Assembly (NCBI GenBank): GCA_032622095.1
Contig: CP136066.1
Span: 197,710,816-197,774,815, forward strand
Source of the DNA: Siphonodentalium dalli
Taxonomy: Eukaryota > Mollusca > Scaphopoda > Gadilida > Siphonodentaliidae
Reading direction: 5' to 3'
Length of the DNA: 64,000 nucleotides
Part shown: in pieces, positions 1 to 14,300 of the stretch
Layout: each line of letters opens with the position of its first letter
How positions within the stretch are numbered: position 1 is the first letter of the stretch
Position numbers and translations under genes: made by a program
Notes under the pieces: model-generated
What the model was told of the DNA's origin: nothing
What the model saw: only the letters and a program-made list of their open reading frames with translations
Databases searched by the model: none

Positions 1-888
1 TTGTAACCTATAGTGAAAAATGGTCGTTTTTCAATTTCTGCTCTGAAACAAGTCCCGTGCTTATTATGCCCATGAAACAAATTGGAGACATAAAGCACGC
101 GATACGACAGCTTATTTGGCGCCGGAGCCGTCCAATAAAATTACAAATTAACCCCTCTGATGCTATTTCTGCTTCTCGTTGTAGAACCGAAAATTACCAT
201 TTTCGACATATTTTTGGGCCCAATGGTGTCCCTTTAATGAATGTGAGACCATATTTGTTGGCGTCCGACATCCTAGATGAACGACAAGGCAGATTTGTCG
301 GGTTTGGGCACGACATGAGAGTAAAGCGTGACGTCAGATGGACCATACCCTAAAATGTGATGCAAAATCGGACCCGATTCGGGTCAAACTAAGTTGAATT
401 GCCCCTGTTAGATGACAGGTTGACAAAAAAGCCTACCATGGAAGTTTGCAGAAATGGTTCGACTATCCAACGCGCACAAATTTCGGCCAATAAATATATT
501 CTTGTGACGGGACAATTTTGATTTTCTGTCGATATTTTTCGAAAATTGTGTAGGTGCGCCCAATGTGAAGCCTAAGTGCGCCCAATTCGCCTAGCGAATC
601 GTATGGCATATTTTCTGGAAGTGGCATCTACAAGCTATCAGATCGACAACCTGTATGTACATCGTCATTGTTTACTTTGCCAATATTCAGCTAAAATGAA
701 AAAAAATTGACATTCAAGTCAAAGTAATTTGTTTGCAATTTCAGCTATGGGTGGTGACAGAAAAGGGTTAATAAAGTAAGAACACAGACATATTTCGAAT
801 AAAATTTATTTATTTTGACGTGGGTATATAAATGGACGCAATATAACATCATTTGGGCGACTTTCTTTACCTTCCAGTGATCACTATA

Positions 889-1339
889 GGTTACAATACA
901 CCAAATACAAATTAGTAGAGTGATTTCCCCTGGGACCCCCAAGCTAGGATCAGCATAAAAAAAATTCTGGCAGCTGAATGGTCAATGATACATGGATGAA
1001 AAGTGCACGAAAAAATGCACAGATGTGTTTCCCGTCGAGAAACATCAAATATAACCACATGGTAAATGGTTATGGCTGTGCAAGTGGCGAATAATTTATG
1101 GGAGGTGTTTGTGTTTTTTTCGATGTCATTTTTTTCACAATTTTAAGGGTAGTGTGACGTTTGTCAAGCTCCAGTGTGATCTACCATGTTAACAAGTACT
1201 TTTTTGCACATTTCTGTGTGTCTAAAAGGACGTTCTTTAATTTCAAATACTCGTGCAGGGTCAAAGCTTTGCAACGAATATAGACCAGCGGGATTTGTTA
1301 ACACTGAGGCCTATGTAAATCATTTGGTGTATTGTAACC
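889..1339. mobile_element. 451-bp MITE-like segment with perfect inverted ends, 16 copies in the array
   Basis: The segment begins GGTTACAATACACCAAAT and ends with its exact reverse complement. The inverted match extends outward through CACTATA to 25 bp because the target is itself the palindrome CACTATAGTG, intact in every short unit. Comparing long and short units shows clean insertion with duplication of TATA (TA or CTATAG are equally consistent, since the site is palindromic). Other copies start at 2221, 4430, 6639, 8848, 11057, 13266, 14598, 15934, 17270, 18602, 19938, 22147, 23479, 26565 and 28774. No transposase is encoded, so it would be non-autonomous; the superfamily is unresolved. 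Copies 15934, 17270 and 19938 are preceded by an extra TATA, giving 1336-bp units. Confidence 0.85.
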
Positions 1340-4300
1340 TATAGTGAAAAATGGTCGTTTTTCAAATTTCTGCTCTGAAACAAGTCCCGTGCTTATTATG
1401 CCCATGAAACAAATTGGAGACATAAAGCACGCGATACGACAGCTTATTTGGCGCCGGAGCCGTCCAATAAAATTACAAATTAACCCCTCTGATGCTATTT
1501 CTGCTTCTCGTTGTAGAACCGAAAATTACCATTTTCGACATATTTTTGGGCCCAATGGTGTCCCTTTAATGAATGTGAGACCATATTTGTTGGCGTCCGA
1601 CATCCTAGATGAACGACAAGGCAGATTTGTCGGGTTTGGGCACGACATGAGAGTAAAGCGTGACGTCAGATGGACCATACCCTAAAATGTGATGCAAAAT
1701 CGGACCCGATTCGGGTCAAACTAAGTTGAATTGCCCCTGTTAGATGACAGGTTGACAAAAAAGCCTACCATGGAAGTTTGCAGAAATGGTTCGACTATCC
1801 AACGCGCACAAATTTCGGCCAATAAATATATTCTTGTGACGGGACAATTTTGATTTTCTGTCGATATTTTTCGAAAATTGTGTAGGTGCGCCCAATGTGA
1901 AGCCTAAGTGCGCCCAATTCGCCTAGCGAATCGTATGGCATATTTTCTGGAAGTGGCATCTACAAGCTATCAGATCGACAACCTGTATGTACATCGTCAT
2001 TGTTTACTTTGCCAATATTCAGCTAAAATGAAAAAAAATTGACATTCAAGTCAAAGTAATTTGTTTGCAATTTCAGCTATGGGTGGTGACAGAAAAGGGT
2101 TAATAAAGTAAGAACACAGACATATTTCGAATAAAATTTATTTATTTTGACGTGGGTATATAAATGGACGCAATATAACATCATTTGGGCGACTTTCTTT
2201 ACCTTCCAGTGATCACTATAGGTTACAATACACCAAATACAAATTAGTAGAGTGATTTCCCCTGGGACCCCCAAGCTAGGATCAGCATAAAAAAAATTCT
2301 GGCAGCTGAATGGTCAATGATACATGGATGAAAAGTGCACGAAAAAATGCACAGATGTGTTTCCCGTCGAGAAACATCAAATATAACCACATGGTAAATG
2401 GTTATGGCTGTGCAAGTGGCGAATAATTTATGGGAGGTGTTTGTGTTTTTTTCGATGTCATTTTTTTCACAATTTTAAGGGTAGTGTGACGTTTGTCAAG
2501 CTCCAGTGTGATCTACCATGTTAACAAGTACTTTTTTGCACATTTCTGTGTGTCTAAAAGGACGTTCTTTAATTTCAAATACTCGTGCAGGGTCAAAGCT
2601 TTGCAACGAATATAGACCAGCGGGATTTGTTAACACTGAGGCCTATGTAAATCATTTGGTGTATTGTAACCTATAGTGAAAAATGGTCGTTTTTCAAATT
2701 TCTGCTCTGAAACAAGTCCCGTGCTTATTATGCCCATGAAACAAATTGGAGACATAAAGCACGCGATACGACAGCTTATTTGGCGCCGGAGCCGTCCAAT
2801 AAAATTACAAATTAACCCCTCTGATGCTATTTCTGCTTCTCGTTGTAGAACCGAAAATTACCATTTTCGACATATTTTTGGGCCCAATGGTGTCCCTTTA
2901 ATGAATGTGAGACCATATTTGTTGGCGTCCGACATCCTAGATGAACGACAAGGCAGATTTATCGGGTTTGGGCACGACATGAGAGTAAAGCGTGACGTCA
3001 GATGGACCATACCCTAAAATGTGATGCAAAATCGGACCCGATTCGGGTCAAACTAAGTTGAATTGCCCCTGTTAGATGACAGGTTGACAAAAAAGCCTAC
3101 CATGGAAGTTTGCAGAAATGGTTCGACTATCCAACGCGCACAAATTTCGGCCAATAAATATATTCTTGTGACGGGACAATTTTGATTTTCTGTCGATATT
3201 TTTCGAAAATTGTGTAGGTGCGCCCAATGTGAAGCCTAAGTGCGCCCAATTCGCCTAGCGAATCGTATGGCATATTTTCTGGAAGTGGCATCTACAAGCT
3301 ATCAGATCGACAACCTGTATGTACATCGTCATCGTTTACTTTGCCAATATTCAGCTAAAATGAAAAAAAATTGACATTCAAGTCAAAGTAATTTGTTTGC
3401 AAATTCAGCTATGGGTGGTGACAGAAAAGGGTTAATAAAGTAAGAACACAGACATATTTCGAATAAAATTTATTTATTTTGACGTGGGTATATAAATGGA
3501 CGCAATATAACATCATTTGGGCGACTTTCTTTACCTTCCAGTGATCACTATAGTGAAAAATGGTCGTTTTTCAAATTTCTGCTCTGAAACAAGTCCCGTG
3601 CTTATTATGCCCATGAAACAAATTGGAGACATAAAGCACGCGATACGACAGCTTATTTGGCGCCGGAGCCGTCCAATAAAATTACAAATTAACCCCTCTG
3701 ATGCTATTTCTGCTTCTCGTTGTAGAACCGAAAATTACCATTTTCGACATATTTTTGGGCCCAATGGTGTCCCTTTAATGAATGTGAGACCATATTTGTT
3801 GGCGTCCGACATCCTAGATGAACGATAAGGCAGATTTATCGGGTTTGGGCACGACATGAGAGTAAAGCGTGACGTCAGATGGACCATACCCTAAAATGTG
3901 ATGCAAAATCGGACCCGATTCGGGTCAAACTAAGTTGAATTGCCCCTGTTAGATGACAGGTTGACAAAAAAGCCTACCATGGAAGTTTGCAGAAATGGTT
4001 CGACTATCCAACGCGCACAAATTTCGGCCAATAAATATATTCTTGTGACGGGACAATTTTGATTTTCTGTCGATATTTTTCGAAAATTGTGTAGGTGCGC
4101 CCAATGTGAAGCCTAAGTGCGCCCAATTCGCCTAGCGAATCGTATGGCATATTTTCTGGAAGTGGCATCTACAAGCTATCAGATCGACAACCTGTATGTA
4201 CATCGTCATTGTTTACTTTGCCAATATTCAGCTAAAATGAAAAAAAATTGACATTCAAGTCAAAGTAATTTGTTTGCAAATTCAGCTATGGGTGGTGACA

Positions 4301-7300
4301 GAAAAGGGTTAATAAAGTAAGAACACAGACATATTTCGAATAAAATTTATTTATTTTGACGTGGGTATATAAATGGACGCAATATAACATCATTTGGGCG
4401 ACTTTCTTTACCTTCCAGTGATCACTATAGGTTACAATACACCAAATACAAATTAGTAGAGTGATTTCCCCTGGGACCCCCAAGCTAGGATCAGCATAAA
4501 AAAAATTCTGGCAGCTGAATGGTCAATGATACATGGATGAAAAGTGCACGAAAAAATGCACAGATGTGTTTCCCGTCGAGAAACATCAAATATAACCACA
4601 TGGTAAATGGTTATGGCTGTGCAAGTGGCGAATAATTTATGGGAGGTGTTTGTGTTTTTTTCGATGTCATTTTTTTCACAATTTTAAGGGTAGTGTGACG
4701 TTTGTCAAGCTCCAGTGTGATCTACCATGTTAACAAGTACTTTTTTGCACATTTCTGTGTGTCTAAAAGGACGTTCTTTAATTTCAAATACTCGTGCAGG
4801 GTCAAAGCTTTGCAACGAATATAGACCAGCGGGATTTGTTAACACTGAGGCCTATGTAAATCATTTGGTGTATTGTAACCTATAGTGAAAAATGGTCGTT
4901 TTTCAAATTTCTGCTCTGAAACAAGTCCCGTGCTTATTATGCCCATGAAACAAATTGGAGACATAAAGCACGCGATACGACAGCTTATTTGGCGCCGGAG
5001 CCGTCCAATAAAATTACAAATTAACCCCTCTGATGCTATTTCTGCTTCTCGTTGTAGAACCGAAAATTACCATTTTCGACATATTTTTGGGCCCAATGGT
5101 GTCCCTTTAATGAATGTGAGACCATATTTGTTGGCGTCCGACATCCTAGATGAACGACAAGGCAGATTTATCGGGTTTGGGCACGACATGAGAGTAAAGC
5201 GTGACGTCAGATGGACCATACCCTAAAATGTGATGCAAAATCGGACCCGATTCGGGTCAAACTAAGTTGAATTGCCCCTGTTAGATGACAGGTTGACAAA
5301 AAAGCCTACCATGGAAGTTTGCAGAAATGGTTCGACTATCCAACGCGCACAAATTTCGGCCAATAAATATATTCTTGTGACGGGACAATTTTGATTTTCT
5401 GTCGATATTTTTCGAAAATTGTGTAGGTGCGCCCAATATGAAGCCTAAGTGCGCCCAATTCGCCTAGCGAATCGTATGGCATATTTTCTGGAAGTGGCAT
5501 CTACAAGCTATCAGATCGACAACCTGTATGTACATCGTCATTGTTTACTTTGCCAATATTCAGCTAAAATGAAAAAAAATTGACATTCAAGTCAAAGTAA
5601 TTTGTTTGCAAATTCAGCTATGGGTGGTGACAGAAAAGGGTTAATAAAGTAAGAACACAGACATATTTCGAATAAAATTTATTTATTTTGACGTGGGTAT
5701 ATAAATGGACGCAATATAACATCATTTGGGCGACTTTCTTTACCTTCCAGTGATCACTATAGTGAAAAATGGTCGTTTTTCAAATTTCTGCTCTGAAACA
5801 AGTCCCGTGCTTATTATGCCCATGAAACAAATTGGAGACATAAAGCACGCGATACGACAGCTTATTTGGCGCCGGAGCCGTCCAATAAAATTACAAATTA
5901 ACCCCTCTGATGCTATTTCTGCTTCTCGTTGTAGAACCGAAAATTACCATTTTCGACATATTTTTGGGCCCAATGGTGTCCCTTTAATGAATGTGAGACC
6001 ATATTTGTTGGCGTCCGACATCCTAGATGAACGATAAGGCAGATTTATCGGGTTTGGGCACGACATGAGAGTAAAGCGTGACGTCAGATGGACCATACCC
6101 TAAAATGTGATGCAAAATCGGACCCGATTCGGGTCAAACTAAGTTGAATTGCCCCTGTTAGATGACAGGTTGACAAAAAAGCCTACCATGGAAGTTTGCA
6201 GAAATGGTTCGACTATCCAACGCGCACAAATTTCGGCCAATAAATATATTCTTGTGACGGGACAATTTTGATTTTCTGTCGATATTTTTCGAAAATTGTG
6301 TAGGTGCGCCCAATGTGAAGCCTAAGTGCGCCCAATTCGCCTAGCGAATCGTATGGCATATTTTCTGGAAGTGGCATCTACAAGCTATCAGATCGACAAC
6401 CTGTATGTACATCGTCATTGTTTACTTTGCCAATATTCAGCTAAAATGAAAAAAAATTGACATTCAAGTCAAAGTAATTTGTTTGCAAATTCAGCTATGG
6501 GTGGTGACAGAAAAGGGTTAATAAAGTAAGAACACAGACATATTTCGAATAAAATTTATTTATTTTGACGTGGGTATATAAATGGACGCAATATAACATC
6601 ATTTGGGCGACTTTCTTTACCTTCCAGTGATCACTATAGGTTACAATACACCAAATACAAATTAGTAGAGTGATTTCCCCTGGGACCCCCAAGCTAGGAT
6701 CAGCATAAAAAAAATTCTGGCAGCTGAATGGTCAATGATACATGGATGAAAAGTGCACGAAAAAATGCACAGATGTGTTTCCCGTCGAGAAACATCAAAT
6801 ATAACCACATGGTAAATGGTTATGGCTGTGCAAGTGGCGAATAATTTATGGGAGGTGTTTGTGTTTTTTTCGATGTCATTTTTTTCACAATTTTAAGGGT
6901 AGTGTGACGTTTGTCAAGCTCCAGTGTGATCTACCATGTTAACAAGTACTTTTTTGCACATTTCTGTGTGTCTAAAAGGACGTTCTTTAATTTCAAATAC
7001 TCGTGCAGGGTCAAAGCTTTGCAACGAATATAGACCAGCGGGATTTGTTAACACTGAGGCCTATGTAAATCATTTGGTGTATTGTAACCTATAGTGAAAA
7101 ATGGTCGTTTTTCAAATTTCTGCTCTGAAACAAGTCCCGTGCTTATTATGCCCATGAAACAAATTGGAGACATAAAGCACGCGATACGACAGCTTATTTG
7201 GCGCCGGAGCCGTCCAATAAAATTACAAATTAACCCCTCTGATGCTATTTCTGCTTCTCGTTGTAGAACCGAAAATTACCATTTTCGACATATTTTTGGG

Positions 7301-7906
7301 CCCAATGGTGTCCCTTTAATGAATGTGAGACCATATTTGTTGGCGTCCGACATCCTAGATGAACGACAAGGCAGATTTATCGGGTTTGGGCACGACATGA
7401 GAGTAAAGCGTGACGTCAGATGGACCATACCCTAAAATGTTTTGCAAAATCGGACCCGATTCGGGTCAAACTAAGTTGAATTGCCCCTGTTAGATGACAG
7501 GTTGACAAAAAAGCCTACCATGGAAGTTTGCAGAAATGGTTCGACTATCCAACGCGCACAAATTTCGGCCAATAAATATATTCTTGTGACGGGACAATTT
7601 TGATTTTCTGTCGATATTTTTCGAAAATTGTGTAGGTGCGCCCAATGTGAATCCTAAGAGCGCCCAATTCGCCTAGCGAATCGTATGGCATATTTTCTGG
7701 AAGTGGCATCTACAAGCTATCAGATCGACAACCTGTATGTACATCGTCATTGTTTACTTTGCCAATATTCAGCTAAAATGAAAAAAAATTGACATTCAAG
7801 TCAAAGTAATTTGTTTGCAAATTCAGCTATGGGTGGTGACAGAAAAGGGTTAATAAAGTAAGAACACAGACATATTTCGAATAAAATTTATTTATTTTGA
7901 CGTGGG

Positions 7907-7915
7907 TATATAAAT
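7907..7915 (+). promoter_or_regulatory. TATA-box-like motif in the array unit (representative copy)
   Basis: GGGTATATAAATGG occurs in every unit about 64 bp upstream of the unit origin. In short units it lies 118 bp before the first ATG of the conserved small frame; in long units the 451-bp segment separates them. It matches the Pol II TATA consensus, but this AT-rich satellite could produce it by chance, and no transcription evidence is available. Confidence 0.3.
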
Positions 7916-8024
7916 GGACGCAATATAACATCATTTGGGCGACTTTCTTTACCTTCCAGTGATCACTATAGTGAAAAATGGTCGTTTTTCAAATTTCGGC
8001 TCTGAAACAAGTCCCGTGCTTATT

Positions 8025-8312
8025 ATGCCCATGAAACAAATTGGAGACATAAAGCACGCGATACGACAGCTTATTTGGCGCCGGAGCCGTCCAATAAAAT
8101 TACAAATTAACCCCTCTGATGCTATTTCTGCTTCTCGTTGTAGAACCGAAAATTACCATTTTCGACATATTTTTGGGCCCAATGGTGTCCCTTTAATGAA
8201 TGTGAGACCATATTTGTTGGCGTCCGACATCCTAGATGAACGACAAGGCAGATTTATCGGGTTTGGGCACGACATGAGAGTAAAGCGTGACGTCAGATGG
8301 ACCATACCCTAA
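8025..8312 (+). other. Conserved 95-codon open frame in each array unit (representative copy; coding status doubtful)
   Basis: From the first ATG the frame runs 95 codons and recurs in essentially all units. It is moderately basic (for example the WRRSRP and MRVKRD segments) and I recognise no domain. An AATAAA lies at 8448-8453, 136 bp after the stop. Its apparent conservation is explained by array homogenisation, and the copies in the units at 3553 and 5762 have a premature TAA, which argues against strong selection. The frame stays open upstream of the ATG only through non-ATG codons. I regard it as probably non-coding. Confidence 0.15.
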
Positions 8313-11300
8313 AATGTGATGCAAAATCGGACCCGATTCGGGTCAAACTAAGTTGAATTGCCCCTGTTAGATGACAGGTTGACAAAAAAGCCTACCATGG
8401 AAGTTTGCAGAAATGGTTCGACTATCCAACGCGCACAAATTTCGGCCAATAAATATATTCTTGTGACGGGACAATTTTGATTTTCTGTCGATATTTTTCG
8501 AAAATTGTGTAGGTGCGCCCAATGTGAAGCCTAAGTGCGCCCAATTCGCCTAGCGAATCGTATGGCATATTTTCTGGAAGTGGCATCTACAAGCTATCAG
8601 ATCGACAACCTGTATGTACATCGTCATTGTTTACTTTGCCAATATTCAGCTAAAATGAAAAAAAATTGACATTCAAGTCAAAGTAATTTGTTTGCAAATT
8701 CAGCTATGGGTGGTGACAGAAAAGGGTTAATAAAGTAAGAACACAGACATATTTCGAATAAAATTTATTTATTTTGACGTGGGTATATAAATGGACGCAA
8801 TATAACATCATTTGGGCGACTTTCTTTACCTTCCAGTGATCACTATAGGTTACAATACACCAAATACAAATTAGTAGAGTGATTTCCCCTGGGACCCCCA
8901 AGCTAGGATCAGCATAAAAAAAATTCTGGCAGCTGAATGGTCAATGATACATGGATGAAAAGTGCACGAAAAAATGCACAGATGTGTTTCCCGTCGAGAA
9001 ACATCAAATATAACCACATGGTAAATGGTTATGGCTGTGCAAGTGGCGAATAATTTATGGGAGGTGTTTGTGTTTTTTTCGATGTCATTTTTTTCACAAT
9101 TTTAAGGGTAGTGTGACGTTTGTCAAGCTCCAGTGTGATCTACCATGTTAACAAGTACTTTTTTGCACATTTCTGTGTGTCTAAAAGGACGTTCTTTAAT
9201 TTCAAATACTCGTGCAGGGTCAAAGCTTTGCAACGAATATAGACCAGCGGGATTTGTTAACACTGAGGCCTATGTAAATCATTTGGTGTATTGTAACCTA
9301 TAGTGAAAAATGGTCGTTTTTCAAATTTCTGCTCTGAAACAAGTCCCGTGCTTATTATGCCCATGAAACAAATTGGAGACATAAAGCACGCGATACGACA
9401 GCTTATTTGGCGCCGGAGCCGTCCAATAAAATTACAAATTAACCCCTCTGATGCTATTTCTGCTTCTCGTTGTAGAACCGAAAATTACCATTTTCGACAT
9501 ATTTTTGGGCCCAATGGTGTCCCTTTAATGAATGTGAGACCATATTTGTTGGCGTCCGACATCCTAGATGAACGACAAGGCAGATTTATCGGGTTTGGGC
9601 ACGACATGAGAGTAAAGCGTGACGTCAGATGGACCATACCCTAAAATGTTTTGCAAAATCGGACCCGATTCGGGTCAAACTAAGTTGAATTGCCCCTGTT
9701 AGATGACAGGTTGACAAAAAAGCCTACCATGGAAGTTTGCAGAAATGGTTCGACTATCCAACGCGCACAAATTTCGGCCAATAAATATATTCTTGTGACG
9801 GGACAATTTTGATTTTCTGTCGATATTTTTCGAAAATTGTGTAGGTGCGCCCAATGTGAATCCTAAGAGCGCCCAATTCGCCTAGCGAATCGTATGGCAT
9901 ATTTTCTGGAAGTGGCATCTACAAGCTATCAGATCGACAACCTGTATGTACATCGTCATTGTTTACTTTGCCAATATTCAGCTAAAATGAAAAAAAATTG
10001 ACATTCAAGTCAAAGTAATTTGTTTGCAAATTCAGCTATGGGTGGTGACAGAAAAGGGTTAATAAAGTAAGAACACAGACATATTTCGAATAAAATTTAT
10101 TTATTTTGACGTGGGTATATAAATGGACGCAATATAACATCATTTGGGCGACTTTCTTTACCTTCCAGTGATCACTATAGTGAAAAATGGTCGTTTTTCA
10201 AATTTCGGCTCTGAAACAAGTCCCGTGCTTATTATGCCCATGAAACAAATTGGAGACATAAAGCACGCGATACGACAGCTTATTTGGCGCCGGAGCCGTC
10301 CAATAAAATTACAAATTAACCCCTCTGATGCTATTTCTGCTTCTCGTTGTAGAACCGAAAATTACCATTTTCGACATATTTTTGGGCCCAATGGTGTCCC
10401 TTTAATGAATGTGAGACCATATTTGTTGGCGTCCGACATCCTAGATGAACGACAAGGCAGATTTATCGGGTTTGGGCACGACATGAGAGTAAAGCGTGAC
10501 GTCAGATGGACCATACCCTAAAATGTGATGCAAAATCGGACCCGATTCGGGTCAAACTAAGTTGAATTGCCCCTGTTAGATGACAGGTTGACAAAAAAGC
10601 CTACCATGGAAGTTTGCAGAAATGGTTCGACTATCCAACGCGCACAAATTTCGGCCAATAAATATATTCTTGTGACGGGACAATTTTGATTTTCTGTCGA
10701 TATTTTTCGAAAATTGTGTAGGTGCGCCCAATGTGAAGCCTAAGTGCGCCCAATTCGCCTAGCGAATCGTATGGCATATTTTCTGGAAGTGGCATCTACA
10801 AGCTATCAGATCGACAACCTGTATGTACATCGTCATTGTTTACTTTGCCAATATTCAGCTAAAATGAAAAAAGATTGACATTCAAGTCAAAGTAATTTGT
10901 TTGCAAATTCAGCTATGGGTGGTGACAGAAAAGGGTTAATAAAGTAAGAACACAGACATATTTCGAATAAAATTTATTTATTTTGACGTGGGTATATAAA
11001 TGGACGCAATATAACATCATTTGGGCGACTTTCTTTACCTTCCAGTGATCACTATAGGTTACAATACACCAAATACAAATTAGTAGAGTGATTTCCCCTG
11101 GGACCCCCAAGCTAGGATCAGCATAAAAAAAATTCTGGCAGCTGAATGGTCAATGATACATGGATGAAAAGTGCACGAAAAAATGCACAGATGTGTTTCC
11201 CGTCGAGAAACATCAAATATAACCACATGGTAAATGGTTATGGCTGTGCAAGTGGCGAATAATTTATGGGAGGTGTTTGTGTTTTTTTCGATGTCATTTT

Positions 11301-14300
11301 TTTCACAATTTTAAGGGTAGTGTGACGTTTGTCAAGCTCCAGTGTGATCTACCATGTTAACAAGTACTTTTTTGCACATTTCTGTGTGTCTAAAAGGACG
11401 TTCTTTAATTTCAAATACTCGTGCAGGGTCAAAGCTTTGCAACGAATATAGACCAGCGGGATTTGTTAACACTGAGGCCTATGTAAATCATTTGGTGTAT
11501 TGTAACCTATAGTGAAAAATGGTCGTTTTTCAAATTTCTGCTCTGAAACAAGTCCCGTGCTTATTATGCCCATGAAACAAATTGGAGACATAAAGCACGC
11601 GATACGACAGCTTATTTGGCGCCGGAGCCGTCCAATAAAATTACAAATTAACCCCTCTGATGCTATTTCTGCTTCTCGTTGTAGAACCGAAAATTACCAT
11701 TTTCGACATATTTTTGGGCCCAATGGTGTCCCTTTAATGAATGTGAGACCATATTTGTTGGCGTCCGACATCCTAGATGAACGACAAGGCAGATTTATCG
11801 GGTTTGGGCACGACATGAGAGTAAAGCGTGACGTCAGATGGACCATACCCTAAAATGTTTTGCAAAATCGGACCCGATTCGGGTCAAACTAAGTTGAATT
11901 GCCCCTGTTAGATGACAGGTTGACAAAAAAGCCTACCATGGAAGTTTGCAGAAATGGTTCGACTATCCAACGCGCACAAATTTCGGCCAATAAATATATT
12001 CTTGTGACGGGACAATTTTGATTTTCTGTCGATATTTTTCGAAAATTGTGTAGGTGCGCCCAATGTGAAGCCTAAGTGCGCCCAATTCGCCTAGCGAATC
12101 GTATGGCATATTTTCTGGAAGTGGCATCTACAAGCTATCAGATCGACAACCTGTATGTACATCGTCATTGTTTACTTTGCCAATATTCAGCTAAAATGAA
12201 AAAAAATTGACATTCAAGTCAAAGTAATTTGTTTGCAAATTCAGCTATGGGTGGTGACAGAAAAGGGTTAATAAAGTAAGAACACAGACATATTTCGAAT
12301 AAAATTTATTTATTTTGACGTGGGTATATAAATGGACGCAATATAACATCATTTGGGCGACTTTCTTTACCTTCCAGTGATCACTATAGTGAAAAATGGT
12401 CGTTTTTCAAATATCGGCTCTGAAACAAGTCCCGTGCTTATTATGCCCATGAAACAAATTGGAGACATAAAGCACGCGATACGACAGCTTATTTGGCGCC
12501 GGAGCCGTCCAATAAAATTACAAATTAACCCCTCTGATGCTATTTCTGCTTCTCGTTGTAGAACCGAAAATTACCATTTTCGACATATTTTTGGGCCCAA
12601 TGGTGTCCCTTTAATGAATGTGAGACCATATTTGTTGGCGTCCGACATCCTAGATGAACGACAAGGCAGATTTATCGGGTTTGGGCACGACATGAGAGTA
12701 AAGCGTGACGTCAGATGGACCATACCCTAAAATGTGATGCAAAATCGGACCCGATTCGGGTCAAACTAAGTTGAATTGCCCCTGTTAGATGACAGGTTGA
12801 CAAAAAAGCCTACCATGGAAGTTTGCAGAAATGGTTCGACTATCCAACGCGCACAAATTTCGGCCAATAAATATATTCTTGTGACGGGACAATTTTGATT
12901 TTCTGTCGATATTTTTCGAAAATTGTGTAGGTGCGCCCAATGTGAAGCCTAAGTGCGCCCAATTCGCCTAGCGAATCGTATGGCATATTTTCTGGAAGTG
13001 GCATCTACAAGCTATCAGATCGACAACCTGTATGTACATCGTCATTGTTTACTTTGCCAATATTCAGCTAAAATGAAAAAAAATTGACATTCAAGTCAAA
13101 GTAATTTGTTTGCAAATTCAGCTATGGGTGGTGACAGAAAAGGGTTAATAAAGTAAGAACACAGACATATTTCGAATAAAATTTATTTATTTTGACGTGG
13201 GTATATAAATGGACGCAATATAACATCATTTGGGCGACTTTCTTTACCTTCCAGTGATCACTATAGGTTACAATACACCAAATACAAATTAGTAGAGTGA
13301 TTTCCCCTGGGACCCCCAAGCTAGGATCAGCATAAAAAAAATTCTGGCAGCTGAATGGTCAATGATACATGGATGAAAAGTGCACGAAAAAATGCACAGA
13401 TGTGTTTCCCGTCGAGAAACATCAAATATAACCACATGGTAAATGGTTATGGCTGTGCAAGTGGCGAATAATTTATGGGAGGTGTTTGTGTTTTTTTCGA
13501 TGTCATTTTTTTCACAATTTTAAGGGTAGTGTGACGTTTGTCAAGCTCCAGTGTGATCTACCATGTTAACAAGTACTTTTTTGCACATTTCTGTGTGTCT
13601 AAAAGGACGTTCTTTAATTTCAAATACTCGTGCAGGGTCAAAGCTTTGCAACGAATATAGACCAGCGGGATTTGTTAACACTGAGGCCTATGTAAATCAT
13701 TTGGTGTATTGTAACCTATAGTGAAAAATGGTCGTTTTTCAAATTTCTGCTCTGAAACAAGTCCCGTGCTTATTATGCCCATGAAACAAATTGGAGACAT
13801 AAAGCACGCGATACGACAGCTTATTTGGCGCCGGAGCCGTCCAATAAAATTACAAATTAACCCCTCTGATGCTATTTCTGCTTCTCGTTGTAGAACCGAA
13901 AATTACCATTTTCGACATATTTTTGGGCCCAATGGTGTCCCTTTAATGAATGTGAGACCATATTTGTTGGCGTCCGACATCCTAGATGAACGACAAGGCA
14001 GATTTATCGGGTTTGGGCACGACATGAGAGTAAAGCGTGACGTCAGATGGACCATACCCTAAAATGTTTTGCAAAATCGGACCCGATTCGGGTCAAACTA
14101 AGTTGAATTGCCCCTGTTAGATGACAGGTTGACAAAAAAGCCTACCATGGAAGTTTGCAGAAATGGTTCGACTATCCAACGCGCACAAATTTCGGCCAAT
14201 AAATATATTCTTGTGACGGGACAATTTTGATTTTCTGTCGATATTTTTCGAAAATTGTGTAGGTGCGCCCAATGTGAAGCCTAAGTGCGCCCAATTCGCC

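Larger units (their letters stand above)
1344..12388. repeat. Higher-order repeat: five consecutive L+S dimers of 2209 bp
   Basis: From 1344 the units alternate strictly long-short five times (1344-3552, 3553-5761, 5762-7970, 7971-10179, 10180-12388), each dimer 2209 bp. Private variants support dimer-wise copying: an early TAA in the small open frame occurs only in the long units starting at 3553 and 5762, and a TCGGCTCTG variant only in those at 7971, 10180 and 12389. A TTTTGC variant replaces GTGATGC in the short units from 7094, 9303 and 11512 (also in the long units at 13721 and 17725). After 12389 the order becomes irregular (runs of L, an S-S pair at 24811). Confidence 0.9.

Noticed and set aside
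745-942. 65-codon minus-strand frame repeated in long array units
   Set aside because: It spans the junction of the 451-bp segment and is disrupted in short units; identity between copies reflects homogenisation only.
1801-1815. GGTTCGACTATCC resembling a Pol III B box in the array
   Set aside because: It lacks the invariant CC spacing (GGTTCGANNCC), and no paired A box or tRNA fold was found.
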